From contig NZ_CAJLKP010000069.1 of NCBI RefSeq assembly GCF_905207245.1, positions 1 through 32,260 on the forward strand: 32,260 bases of DNA, read 5' to 3'. Both the position numbers and the translations under genes were made by a program. This DNA comes from an uncultured Bacteroides sp. Its GTDB lineage: Bacteria > Bacteroidota > Bacteroidia > Bacteroidales > Bacteroidaceae. The notes under the pieces were generated by a model. The model did no database searches, had not been told where the DNA came from, and worked only from the letters and a program-made list of their open reading frames with translations. This document shows, in pieces, positions 1 through 7,083 of this stretch. The stretch's first letter is position 1. Each line of letters opens with the position of its first letter.

Positions 1-2
1 CC

Positions 3-134
3 TATATCACCAATGTGGACGCCGGACACGGACTGATCAAGGTCGGCTCCAGCCTCGTGCCGTTTGCCAACAAATTCCCTAAGCATACAAAGCTCTATAA
101 GCTGATGACTACTAAACCGGGCGAGGGTGCATAA
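3..134 (+). CDS. C-terminal end of a VirB4/TraE-like conjugation ATPase (partial)
   Basis: Only the last 43 codons are in the window; the frame is open from base 3 to a TAA at 132-134. The tail reads ...GSSLVPFANKFPKHTKLY... and ends in LMTTKPGEGA. From memory, this resembles the C-terminus of the VirB4-type ATPase of Tn1549/CTn-family conjugative elements, which powers the mating channel at the inner face of the membrane. The truncated class B sortase immediately downstream is a common neighbour of that gene in such elements and supports the call. No ATPase motif is visible because the body of the gene lies outside the window, so the assignment rests on the tail and on context. Confidence 0.55.
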   Translation, partial: YITNVDAGHGLIKVGSSLVPFANKFPKHTKLYKLMTTKPGEGA

Positions 135-141
135 CCCTCGC
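121..141 (+). terminator. Hairpin over the stop codon of the conjugation gene
   Basis: GCGAGGGT (121-128) pairs perfectly with ACCCTCGC (134-141) around a five-base loop. The stem spans the stop codon of the upstream gene. There is no T-run after it, so it is more likely a transcript-end stabiliser or attenuator than a complete intrinsic terminator. Confidence 0.35.
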
Positions 142-166
142 CTTTGGCTGAAAGAAAGGAATCTCA

Positions 167-565
167 ATGAAAAAGACAATCTGTTTTATTCTGATTGGGG
201 TGTTTGCGGCCATCCTCGGCGCAAGCACCTTTTTCCTTGTCCGCCATTACAGGCAGGCGAATAAGCAAGCCGAGCTTTATAACGAGCTGGCTTCCGTCGT
301 CGAGGCTGCTACGCAGCCGGACGCAGAAACCAAACCTGCGGAAACTATTCCGTATTCCGAGGATAAGACCATTCTGCCGGAGCTCGCCGAGCTGTATCAG
401 CAGAACGGCGATTTGGTGGGCTGGATCAGCATTGCAGATACCAACATCAAATATCCCGTGATGCAGTCGGTGAATGAGCCGAATTTCTATCTAAAGCACG
501 GCTTTGATATGTATTCAGTGTTATGGCAACATTTGAATGTCCCAGTATCTCACTCAATGTTTTAA
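167..565 (+). pseudogene. Class B sortase, truncated by island insertion
   Basis: A membrane-anchored class B sortase would be a cysteine transpeptidase at the cell surface. Codons 1-114 look genuine: an N-terminal TM (about residues 5-25), a spacer, then the typical start of the sortase barrel with GDLVGWISI, YPVMQ and NFYLKHGFD. Homology stops after residue 114 (base 508). The remaining 18 codons are antisense to the integrase gene and end at TAA 563-565. The catalytic His, Cys and Arg, which lie further downstream in this family, are missing, so the product cannot be active. I did not find the 3' half of the gene anywhere else in the window. The RBS GAAAGGA precedes the ATG at 167. Confidence 0.75.
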
Positions 566-1574
566 TATCAACTTCAGCTTCTACGCATCGAGTGGCAAAT
601 GTGTGCCTTAGTGCATGATAGTTGATTTTGGGAATGCTATTATCTTCAAGAATACGCTGAAATCGATATTCAAGTGTTCTTGGCCTGACAAACGTATCTG
701 TGGTAGATATTGTGTATTCTGATACACTGTGCCGTTTAACACTGAGAAGTATTTCAAATATATTTGAAGGTATCGGAATATCTCTAAGCGATGTTTTGGT
801 TTTTGGAACATCTCGAATCAATTCGGTTTTTATAATATTGTTATTGCCTGCACGAGAGGAAACTCTCGCAATAGTTGCCCGAACATGAAGAATCGCATTT
901 GCGAAATCTATATCATCCCACTTGAGTGCACACACTTCTCCAAGCCGCAATCCCATTTGTAATGACAAGTAGATTCCCAATGCAGTTTCATCCATGTTCG
1001 TTAAGAGAATAGATTCGAGTTTCTTTTGATCTGATATGCTCAGAATTTTCAGCACCTTTTTTTGAACCGACGGTGTATACACCTTCATTTGAATTGGAGG
1101 ACATAGGTTTTCTTCTTCCGAAAAGTTTATCACGGCATTTAGAACCAACATAATACTCCGAACGTAAGAGGAAGAAAGTCCTCCGTTTCCATCTAAACGT
1201 CCTGCTTGAACTTTGCGGTTCATGAAATCGCTAATTACAGTTGAGTTAAGCTTAGACAGTCTCATGTCCTGAAGTTCTGGCTTTATGTGCCTGTTAATCA
1301 GGTTTTCATATCTCATAATAGTAGCGCCTTTGTGCCGAAACTTATTCGCTTCCAGCCATAAGTCAGCAGCAACTCCAAACGTTATGCTACTCTCTGAAGG
1401 TTCGCTTTTTGGATTGTTCTTCAAACAATTCCATAATTTTTCTTTAACCTCGGTATAGGTTTTAGCGTAGACGGATTTATAGCATGTTTTTCCATTTGCA
1501 TCTATGCCGCATTTGTACCGTGCCTCCCATCGCCCATCTTTTCTTTTGTGTATATGTTCGCCTCTTCTGGGCAT
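447..1574 (-). CDS. int: Tyrosine site-specific recombinase, C-terminus altered
   Basis: This phage/ICE-type integrase has an N-terminal AP2-like arm-binding segment (HIHKRKDGRWEARYKCG), a SAM-like core-binding domain (about residues 60-160) and a catalytic domain. Catalytic elements seen are the first Arg in MGLRLGEVCALKWDD, Lys in KTKTSLRDIPIP, HALRHTFATR, LGHSNVAIT and the Tyr nucleophile in LNTY. The start is the ATG at 1574, with AAGGAG 8 bases upstream; an in-frame extension to 1622 lacks support. One or two codons after the catalytic Tyr, the frame runs into antisense sortase sequence and stops at 447, so the native C-terminal tail is replaced by about 17 foreign codons. Activity of this form is uncertain. 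It probably inserted the island. Confidence 0.85.
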   Translation of the reverse strand: MPRRGEHIHKRKDGRWEARYKCGIDANGKTCYKSVYAKTYTEVKEKLWNCLKNNPKSEPSESSITFGVAADLWLEANKFRHKGATIMRYENLINRHIKPELQDMRLSKLNSTVISDFMNRKVQAGRLDGNGGLSSSYVRSIMLVLNAVINFSEEENLCPPIQMKVYTPSVQKKVLKILSISDQKKLESILLTNMDETALGIYLSLQMGLRLGEVCALKWDDIDFANAILHVRATIARVSSRAGNNNIIKTELIRDVPKTKTSLRDIPIPSNIFEILLSVKRHSVSEYTISTTDTFVRPRTLEYRFQRILEDNSIPKINYHALRHTFATRCVEAEVDIKTLSEILGHSNVAITLNTYQSRALDRNSAHSPTASRDI

Positions 1575-1712
1575 AATAGCAGCTCCTTCCTGTGCCTCTG
1601 ATTGACCACAATCTGACACCAATCAATTATAAATCATCCTATTGCTTGCTTGAATTCAGGTGCAAAATTGATAAATATTACTGCTAAATTAGTGTCGGAA
1701 GCTGTCATCTGA

Positions 1713-1741
1713 TTGACATACCGTAGGAATCGTGTTATAAT
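1713..1741 (+). promoter_or_regulatory. Consensus sigma-A promoter of the secretion locus
   Basis: TTGACA (1713-1718) and TATAAT (1736-1741) are both perfect consensus hexamers with a 17-base spacer. The promoter points at the TetR gene, whose ATG is about 150 bases downstream, and is the only strong promoter I see ahead of the long plus-strand operon. This predicts strong basal transcription, so repression or attenuation in the leader is likely. Confidence 0.75.
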
Positions 1742-1760
1742 GCTATAAAATAGGTGGATT

Positions 1761-1817
1761 ATAAGCGTTAAGAAGTATTTGTTCTACGCAATCAACTTGA
1801 GATCGGCTTATTTTTTT
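1761..1817 (+). promoter_or_regulatory. Possible leader attenuator hairpin
   Basis: In the transcript leader, ATAAGC (1761-1766) can pair with GCTTAT (1806-1811), which is followed by a seven-T run (1811-1817). An alternative inner stem pairs GCGT..AGAA (1765-1774) with TTCTACGC (1782-1789). The two stems share bases 1765-1766, so they are mutually exclusive at the base. The loop is long and the stems short, so this is only suggestive of a terminator/antiterminator pair. Confidence 0.25.
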
Positions 1818-1824
1818 GAATGCG

Positions 1825-1844
1825 AATCAAACGAACGCTTGATT
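1825..1844. promoter_or_regulatory. Near-palindrome, candidate TetR operator
   Basis: AATCAA (1825-1830) and TTGATT (1839-1844) form a 20-base near-palindrome with 16 of 20 positions symmetric. It lies about 50 bases upstream of the TetR-family start codon and downstream of the promoter. Its size and placement fit an autoregulatory TetR-family operator; the link to that protein is inferred. Confidence 0.35.
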
Positions 1845-1895
1845 GAAGCAACATTGCAAATGTCAAACCGGTTAACACTTGAGATGGGTGAATAA

Positions 1896-2453
1896 ATGGA
1901 AAATAATGAGCGTAGGAAAGAAATATTAAATACCTGCCTTGACACTTTTATTAGTAAAGGATTATCGGAAACAACAGTGCGGGATTTGAGCACTGCATTA
2001 AAGCTACAATCTGGTGGCATTTATTATTGGTTTAAAGATAAAGACGAAGCTGTGGTAGCATGCGCTGAAGAAGCGGCATTAAGACTTGAAAATTCGCTGA
2101 TTTTCCCTGCTCTGGATGATATTCGCGATCCAGATCGGCTTATGAAGCAACTTAAAATCAGAGCAGATAAAATGCGCCCGACGATGAAGTTCTTCGCCAG
2201 CGTGTGTGCGTTGGCAAAATATGAAGAAAGAATGCAGCCAGTGTTGGATCGTCTGGCGGAACGTTATGAACGCTATGCACAGCGCTTTTCTGAAGAGTTG
2301 CGTTGCGATTTTAATGAGGTCGCACCATATGTGTATTTCGCTATTACAACCATTACGGACTATATGATTTTTGGAGAGGCAAAATATATATTTCCGCAAA
2401 TTGAATTAATTAAGACTGCGCTGAAAGGCTTTCTACGGGAAGGCACCGAATAA
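1896..2453 (+). CDS. TetR-family transcriptional regulator
   Basis: This 185-residue protein is of usual TetR-family length. Residues 1-50 form the TetR DNA-binding domain: RRKEILNTCLDTFISKGLSETTVRDLSTAL, then LQSGGIYYWFKDKDEAV, the recognition-helix region typical of the family. The rest is a helical ligand/dimer domain that is not family-specific. The start is ATG 1896 behind GGGTGA. It is the first gene after the strong promoter and lies 23 bases before the first FHA gene, so it is probably co-transcribed with the secretion genes and represses them together with itself. The inducer is unknown. Confidence 0.85.
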   Translation: MENNERRKEILNTCLDTFISKGLSETTVRDLSTALKLQSGGIYYWFKDKDEAVVACAEEAALRLENSLIFPALDDIRDPDRLMKQLKIRADKMRPTMKFFASVCALAKYEERMQPVLDRLAERYERYAQRFSEELRCDFNEVAPYVYFAITTITDYMIFGEAKYIFPQIELIKTALKGFLREGTE

Positions 2454-2462
2454 AAAATGCAG

Positions 2463-2476
2463 AGGAGGTACCTCCT
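2463..2476 (+). promoter_or_regulatory. Perfect palindrome containing the RBS of the FHA gene
   Basis: AGGAGGTACCTCCT is a perfect 14-base palindrome ending directly before the GTG start codon at 2477. Its left half is the Shine-Dalgarno sequence. As DNA it could bind a dimeric regulator. As RNA its right half is an anti-Shine-Dalgarno sequence, although a hairpin would need a very small loop, so pairing between two transcripts is also possible. Confidence 0.5.
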
Positions 2477-3598
2477 GTGATTAGGTATAAAGAAAAGGCA
2501 AAGGATTGCCAATTACTTGTCAGAGTGAAGTTGCCATTTGGAAAAGCGGTAAATGGCAACGAGTTAAATCTGTTTGCACAAAAATGCATTAGGGGGTTTC
2601 TGAAGCCAAAGCTAATTAAGAATAATACAATTGAGTACACAGGGCCAATCGCAGTATCGCTGTTTGAGCGACTTGAAAAACCGATCAGCAAGTATGACTT
2701 TTTCTTCCTGATAGAGCAAATCATTGATGCAACACAAAAACTTCAGCGAAATGCTTTCCCTTGGAATAAGGTTGTGTGGGATCTTCGCCATGCATACATA
2801 AACGAAACGACAAAAGAAGTTCAACTGCTTTATTTGCCCTTGGAAGAAATATCTGGTTCGGCAGATATTTCAGGATTTATTGAAAATATCATATATTCAG
2901 CAAAACCAGTCGACGAGCGAGACACTGGATTTGTCTCAAGGTTTGTTTATTTCTTTAAAGGCTTGCCGCATTATGATCCGACAAAAATTGAGGCATATAT
3001 TGCGCATGAGGATAGAAGCATTGTCAACACGATAAAACGACACACTACCGGTGGCAGTGGATTTATGACGGATAAACGCAAGGATTACTACGATCACTAT
3101 GAGCAGCGAAATAATGATGATGAGGCCACAGGACTTCTTCCGCAGTCGGACGAAGAAGATACAGCACTCCTCCAGGAAGATAACGAAGCAACGGGTCTTC
3201 TTATTGATGAGGGCGATGAAGCAACTGGATTGTTGAATGATGACGAAGCAACCGGCCTGCTTGAGGATGACGAAGCGACGGGGCTCTTGGTTGAAGAGCA
3301 AGTGCATTATCCAACGCTTTACCGTATATTGACGAACGAACGCATTTGTGTAAATAAACCTGTGTTTCGGTTAGGGAACGAACGCAGTTATGTGGATTAT
3401 TTTGTCACGAACAACAACGCGGTAAGTCGTGGTCATGCTGATATTATTACCAGAGGCAATCGGTATTTTGTCCGTGATTTGAACTCTAAGAATAAGACCT
3501 ACATCAACGGACAGGCAATTCCACCTCAATGTGAGTGCGAACTTTTGGACGGCAGTCGTTTGACACTGGGGAATGAAGAGTTCATTTTCAATATATAA
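2477..3598 (+). CDS. FHA-domain protein with repeated EATGLL threonine motifs
   Basis: This 373-residue cytosolic protein starts at GTG 2477. Residues 1-190 form an N-terminal domain resembling the DUF6382-type module found in clostridial FHA proteins. Residues 212-275 are an acidic linker with five exact EATGLL copies (Thr 218, 239, 250, 259, 268) and one EDTALL (Thr 229). Residues about 295-373 are an FHA domain with FRLGNERSYVDY, SRGH (317-320) and NKTYING. The usual Arg after the FHA glycine is Asn (301), with an Arg two places on, so phosphothreonine binding should be tested. The adjacent phosphatase and kinase genes suggest the linker threonines are phosphorylated and then bound by FHA domains in cis or trans; that is inference. 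Confidence 0.8.
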   Translation: MIRYKEKAKDCQLLVRVKLPFGKAVNGNELNLFAQKCIRGFLKPKLIKNNTIEYTGPIAVSLFERLEKPISKYDFFFLIEQIIDATQKLQRNAFPWNKVVWDLRHAYINETTKEVQLLYLPLEEISGSADISGFIENIIYSAKPVDERDTGFVSRFVYFFKGLPHYDPTKIEAYIAHEDRSIVNTIKRHTTGGSGFMTDKRKDYYDHYEQRNNDDEATGLLPQSDEEDTALLQEDNEATGLLIDEGDEATGLLNDDEATGLLEDDEATGLLVEEQVHYPTLYRILTNERICVNKPVFRLGNERSYVDYFVTNNNAVSRGHADIITRGNRYFVRDLNSKNKTYINGQAIPPQCECELLDGSRLTLGNEEFIFNI

Positions 3599-3628
3599 GC
3601 AGCAATCTAGGCCAAAGGAGATATGGTA

Positions 3629-4399
3629 ATGCGATTTACAGCAACTGCGGATACCGATATTGGTATTTCAAAGAATACAAATCAAGACAGCGTCCTTGTA
3701 AAACATGCATCCTATGACGGTGGCGAAGTGTTGCTGGCAGTTATTTGCGATGGGATGGGTGGGCTGTCAAAAGGAGAATTGGCCAGTGCGACAGTCGTGC
3801 AGGCTTTTTCAAGGTGGTTTGACGAGGAACTTCCGTATGAATTAGCGGATGTGAATCTTGAAGTCATCGGCGGAAAGTGGTCGTTGATGTTAAAAGATCT
3901 GAATGTACGCATCCTTGAAGCAACAAGGAACCATTGCCGGAGTGGCGAAGCAATGGGAACAACTTTTACTGGAATTCTCTTCGTAAATGACCATTATATT
4001 ATTGCACATGTCGGTGATACCCGTGCATATCAGATAACGTCTGAAATTCAGCAGCTCACAACAGACCAGACCTTTGTTGCACGAGAAGTTAGCCGCGGAA
4101 CGATGACTATTGAGCAAGCGCTACGGGATAAACGCAGAAATATGCTGTTGCAGTGCATTGGTGCATCCGAAGTTGTTGATCCTCAGATCCTGACGGGCAA
4201 AGCAAGCAAAGGCGCATATATGCTTTGTTCTGATGGTTTTCGCCATGAGATTACCGAGCGGGAAATATACGAATCGTTAAATCCTGTTAATCTGATCAAT
4301 AAAAAAGCAATGCACAGCAACGTGAAATACCTGATTGAACAGGTCAAGAGCCGCCAGGAGAAGGATAATATCTCCGTGGTTCTGATTAAAGCAGAATAA
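3629..4399 (+). CDS. PP2C-family Ser/Thr protein phosphatase
   Basis: A metal-dependent (Mn/Mg) phosphatase of 256 residues, the usual length for bacterial PrpC/Stp-type enzymes. Metal and catalytic motifs are complete: NQD (18-20), DGMGG (41-45), GTTF (110-113), GDTR (129-132), SDGF (201-204) and DNIS (246-249). It lacks a TM and should act in the cytosol. ATG 3629 is preferred because AAGGAG lies 8 bases upstream; an in-frame ATG at 3623 is too close to that site. It lies 30 bases after the FHA gene and 12 bases before the kinase start, an order that strongly suggests an antagonistic kinase/phosphatase pair acting on the neighbouring FHA protein and membrane adaptor. Confidence 0.93.
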   Translation: MRFTATADTDIGISKNTNQDSVLVKHASYDGGEVLLAVICDGMGGLSKGELASATVVQAFSRWFDEELPYELADVNLEVIGGKWSLMLKDLNVRILEATRNHCRSGEAMGTTFTGILFVNDHYIIAHVGDTRAYQITSEIQQLTTDQTFVAREVSRGTMTIEQALRDKRRNMLLQCIGASEVVDPQILTGKASKGAYMLCSDGFRHEITEREIYESLNPVNLINKKAMHSNVKYLIEQVKSRQEKDNISVVLIKAE

Positions 4400-4411
4400 G
4401 AGGTGGCAGAT

Positions 4412-6064
4412 ATGACTCGTGTTGGAACGGTAATTGAGGGAAAATATGAAATACTGAAGGAAATCGGTCGGGGCGGTATGTCCGTTGTATACCTTGCGAA
4501 TGATACACATCTTAACCGAAACTGGGCAGTCAAGGAGGTCCGCAAGAAAGGCAACGGCAAAAATGACGAGATTGTTGTAAATAGTTTGTTGGCAGAGGCC
4601 AATATGGTAAAGCGGCTGGATCATCCTGCGCTGCCGAGAATTGTCGACATTATTGATAACGGGACAACCATCTACATTGTTATGGATTTCATCGAAGGAG
4701 AATCCTTAGATAAAATTCTGAATGAGTATGGTGCGCAGCCCGAAGATAAGGTAATCGAATGGGCCATGCAGATTTGTGATGTGTTTTCGTATCTGCACTC
4801 TCAAAAGCCGCCGATCATCTATCGGGATATGAAACCAGCAAACCTAATGCTCAAACCGAACGGTAATATCAGCATCATTGATTTCGGCATCGCCCGTGAA
4901 TATAAGGAACAGAATCTGGCGGATACCACTGTTCTGGGCACCAAAGGATATGCACCCCCTGAACAGTATAGCGGGCAAACCGATCCACGCTCCGATATTT
5001 TCGCACTTGGCATGACTATGCACCATTTGCTCACGGGGGTTGATCCAAGGAATGGAGAGCCTTACGCTCCGGTGCGTCAGTGGAATCCCGAACTGTCTGA
5101 AGGTATTGAGGCCATTATCAACAAATGCGTAGAGCCGGCGGCAGAAAATCGCTACCAGAACTGTGCGGAGCTGCTGGTCGACTTGCAAGATCCCAGCAAG
5201 GTCACCAAAGGATGGCGAAGGAAACTGAAGCGACGGTTGTTTGCCTTCGTTGGCGTAGCTGGACTTGCTGTTGTAGCTGGTATTGCCGGGCTTGCGTTAA
5301 ATTTTGCAGCGACACAGGTAAATAATCAGGACTATGATTTAAAAATTGCTTCCTCTGATCCGACTGGGTATTATGAGGCAATCAATATTTATCCGGCACG
5401 TACAGAGGCATACAACAAGCTGATTGACTACTATAAAAATTATGGCGCAGAGAACGACAGCATTGCCCGAATCGGTAACGAACTTGAAAAGCATGCTGAT
5501 CAGCTTGATACAACATTGCCAGATGTTGCGCAGCTCTACTACGACACCGGAAAGCTGTATTTTGCTGACTATGATGGAGCGTTAAAAGCAAGAGCCGCCA
5601 ACGCAAAAGGATATTTTGAGGTTGCATCTAATGGAACAGCCGATTTTGGAAAAAAGGATATTGCGTCTTGTTACTATTATATCTGCAAATTCATGACCAG
5701 CCAAAGCACGACCTCGGAACACGCACTGGATGATTATACGAAACTCTTCGAGGAGATTAATCAGGCTATGGCCATTGTTGAAAATGCTAATGATAGTGAG
5801 TCAAATTATGACAAAATCTCACTTTACTATGTTACGCTTCTGCTGATTAACGATCAATCAAAGTATATGGCAGGAGTAGGCTTCGACCAACAAGAGGCGT
5901 TGAATATGATGGAAGCGATTTACAAGAAAACCATAGCGATTACATCGACACTTCCATATGTCACGGAATTGCAGGATAAAATAAAAGGCGACTATGAGAC
6001 ATTTGTAACTACTGTAAATAATAACTACAACGAAGTTGCAAAACGTCAGAACGGAGGTAATTAA
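4412..6064 (+). CDS. Membrane Ser/Thr protein kinase with helical outer domain
   Basis: A 550-residue Hanks-type kinase. The kinase domain (about 8-262) has the glycine loop GRGGMSVVY (19-27), Lys41, Glu62, YRDMKPAN (137-144, catalytic Asp139), DFG (157-159) and APPEQ (181-185), so it looks active. HRD is replaced by YRD, as in some related kinases. A basic stretch (RRKLKRR) and one TM (about 277-299) follow, then about 250 outer residues that look all-helical and TPR-like; there are no PASTA repeats. ATG 4412 is chosen for its AGAGG site 8 bases upstream; a GTG lies at 4403. The topology matches EssB/YukC, the T7SSb pseudokinase component otherwise missing here. The stop codon directly precedes the next ATG. 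Confidence 0.92.
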   Translation: MTRVGTVIEGKYEILKEIGRGGMSVVYLANDTHLNRNWAVKEVRKKGNGKNDEIVVNSLLAEANMVKRLDHPALPRIVDIIDNGTTIYIVMDFIEGESLDKILNEYGAQPEDKVIEWAMQICDVFSYLHSQKPPIIYRDMKPANLMLKPNGNISIIDFGIAREYKEQNLADTTVLGTKGYAPPEQYSGQTDPRSDIFALGMTMHHLLTGVDPRNGEPYAPVRQWNPELSEGIEAIINKCVEPAAENRYQNCAELLVDLQDPSKVTKGWRRKLKRRLFAFVGVAGLAVVAGIAGLALNFAATQVNNQDYDLKIASSDPTGYYEAINIYPARTEAYNKLIDYYKNYGAENDSIARIGNELEKHADQLDTTLPDVAQLYYDTGKLYFADYDGALKARAANAKGYFEVASNGTADFGKKDIASCYYYICKFMTSQSTTSEHALDDYTKLFEEINQAMAIVENANDSESNYDKISLYYVTLLLINDQSKYMAGVGFDQQEALNMMEAIYKKTIAITSTLPYVTELQDKIKGDYETFVTTVNNNYNEVAKRQNGGN

Positions 6065-6577
6065 ATGGCGGAAACACTGTCAATGCTGTCAATTATCTCT
6101 TTCATTATCGCCGGTATAGCATTTGTAGCAGCTGTTTTACTTTGGATACTCTTTAAAATTCCACGCATCATTGGTGACCTAAGTGGCCGTAATGCACGGA
6201 AAACTGTTGCAAAGGTGCGTTCCAGCAATGAAAAATCAGGTGACAAATCCTATCGCCCAAGTGGAGCGAATGCTGCAAGAGTAAAATTGACCAGTACTAT
6301 GCCTCAAACGCAGCCAGAGCAACATACCGAAGAAATGCATCCGGGAAATGAAAGTATGCCGGAAACGGGCTTGCTTGCCGATAATAAGGCAGCGCTTCAA
6401 AATACAGCTGGTACGGAGTTGCTTTCCGATGAAGATGCCACAGGAACTTTGTTCGACACAGATGCTGCAACCCAACTTTCTGAAAAGCAGGCAGCCCCCG
6501 ACCATCCTGTACAAAGGAAAACCTTACATATTCTTGAAGAAATCGTACTGATTCATACCGATGAGGTGATTGAATGA
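6065..6577 (+). CDS. Single-TM adaptor-like protein with TGLL-type threonine motifs
   Basis: I do not recognise a family for this 170-residue protein. It has a very short N-terminus, one TM (about residues 8-30), a basic stretch, then a low-complexity acidic tail that is probably cytosolic by the positive-inside rule. The tail carries ETGLL (Thr101), GTELL (Thr117), ATGTL (Thr126) and ATQL (Thr136), which echo the EATGLL repeats of the first FHA protein. This makes it a plausible kinase substrate and a membrane docking site for FHA domains. GGAGGT upstream sits inside the end of the kinase gene, and the two genes abut. The C-terminus overlaps the next gene by four bases. Confidence 0.75.
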   Translation: MAETLSMLSIISFIIAGIAFVAAVLLWILFKIPRIIGDLSGRNARKTVAKVRSSNEKSGDKSYRPSGANAARVKLTSTMPQTQPEQHTEEMHPGNESMPETGLLADNKAALQNTAGTELLSDEDATGTLFDTDAATQLSEKQAAPDHPVQRKTLHILEEIVLIHTDEVIE

Positions 6578-7083
6578 GTTGGGGACGATATGAATACTGT
6601 GGAAAAAGAATTCGGTGTTTGTTTTGGATTGCTGTTGGGCTATTTGCAATACACGCATCAAGCTATTTACTGATGCCGGTGGCAACAGAATTTGCTGAAA
6701 GCCGCGATTCCAATACACCATTGTTTGCTATTGGATGTATATTTTGGAGTTCTATTGTACTCGGTTATCTTCTGATTGCGTTAGCAAACACGGAAAGAAA
6801 AAACTTTATCAGGAAGCGGTTGAATGGGGACCTTTCTATGCAGTGCCACATTGGAGCGGTTACCTTCTTTTCAAATCTTCCTGCTACCATTGTTGATGCA
6901 GCTCTATTTGCCAGTGTGGTTGCGTTTGCGATTATTTATTGTGCCGGTTTTATAAACCGTTATATCACATATGTGGCATTGGCCATTGTAAGCTTCTCAT
7001 TGAATACGCACGGCTTATTTAATGGGAGAATATATAAAATCACAAAATACAAACGATTGAGGAGAGACGAAAATCATGAGTAA
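6574..7083 (+). CDS. Small multi-pass membrane protein, function unknown
   Basis: This 169-residue protein has about four hydrophobic helices (roughly 15-35, 48-68, 95-120 and 123-143) and a basic C-terminus (KITKYKRLRRDE). I do not recognise the family. It starts at an ATGA overlap with the adaptor gene and ends overlapping the start of the giant surface-protein gene, so translation of the three is probably coupled. Its position suggests a membrane part of the secretion apparatus or an assembly factor for the surface protein; this is context only. Confidence 0.7.
   Translation: MSWGRYEYCGKRIRCLFWIAVGLFAIHASSYLLMPVATEFAESRDSNTPLFAIGCIFWSSIVLGYLLIALANTERKNFIRKRLNGDLSMQCHIGAVTFFSNLPATIVDAALFASVVAFAIIYCAGFINRYITYVALAIVSFSLNTHGLFNGRIYKITKYKRLRRDENHE

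Noticed and set aside
3116..3298. CRISPR-like or DNA-level tandem repeat
   Set aside because: The repetition is at protein level (EATGLL) with variable codons and spacing; no spacer-repeat pattern. No CRISPR array was seen in the window.
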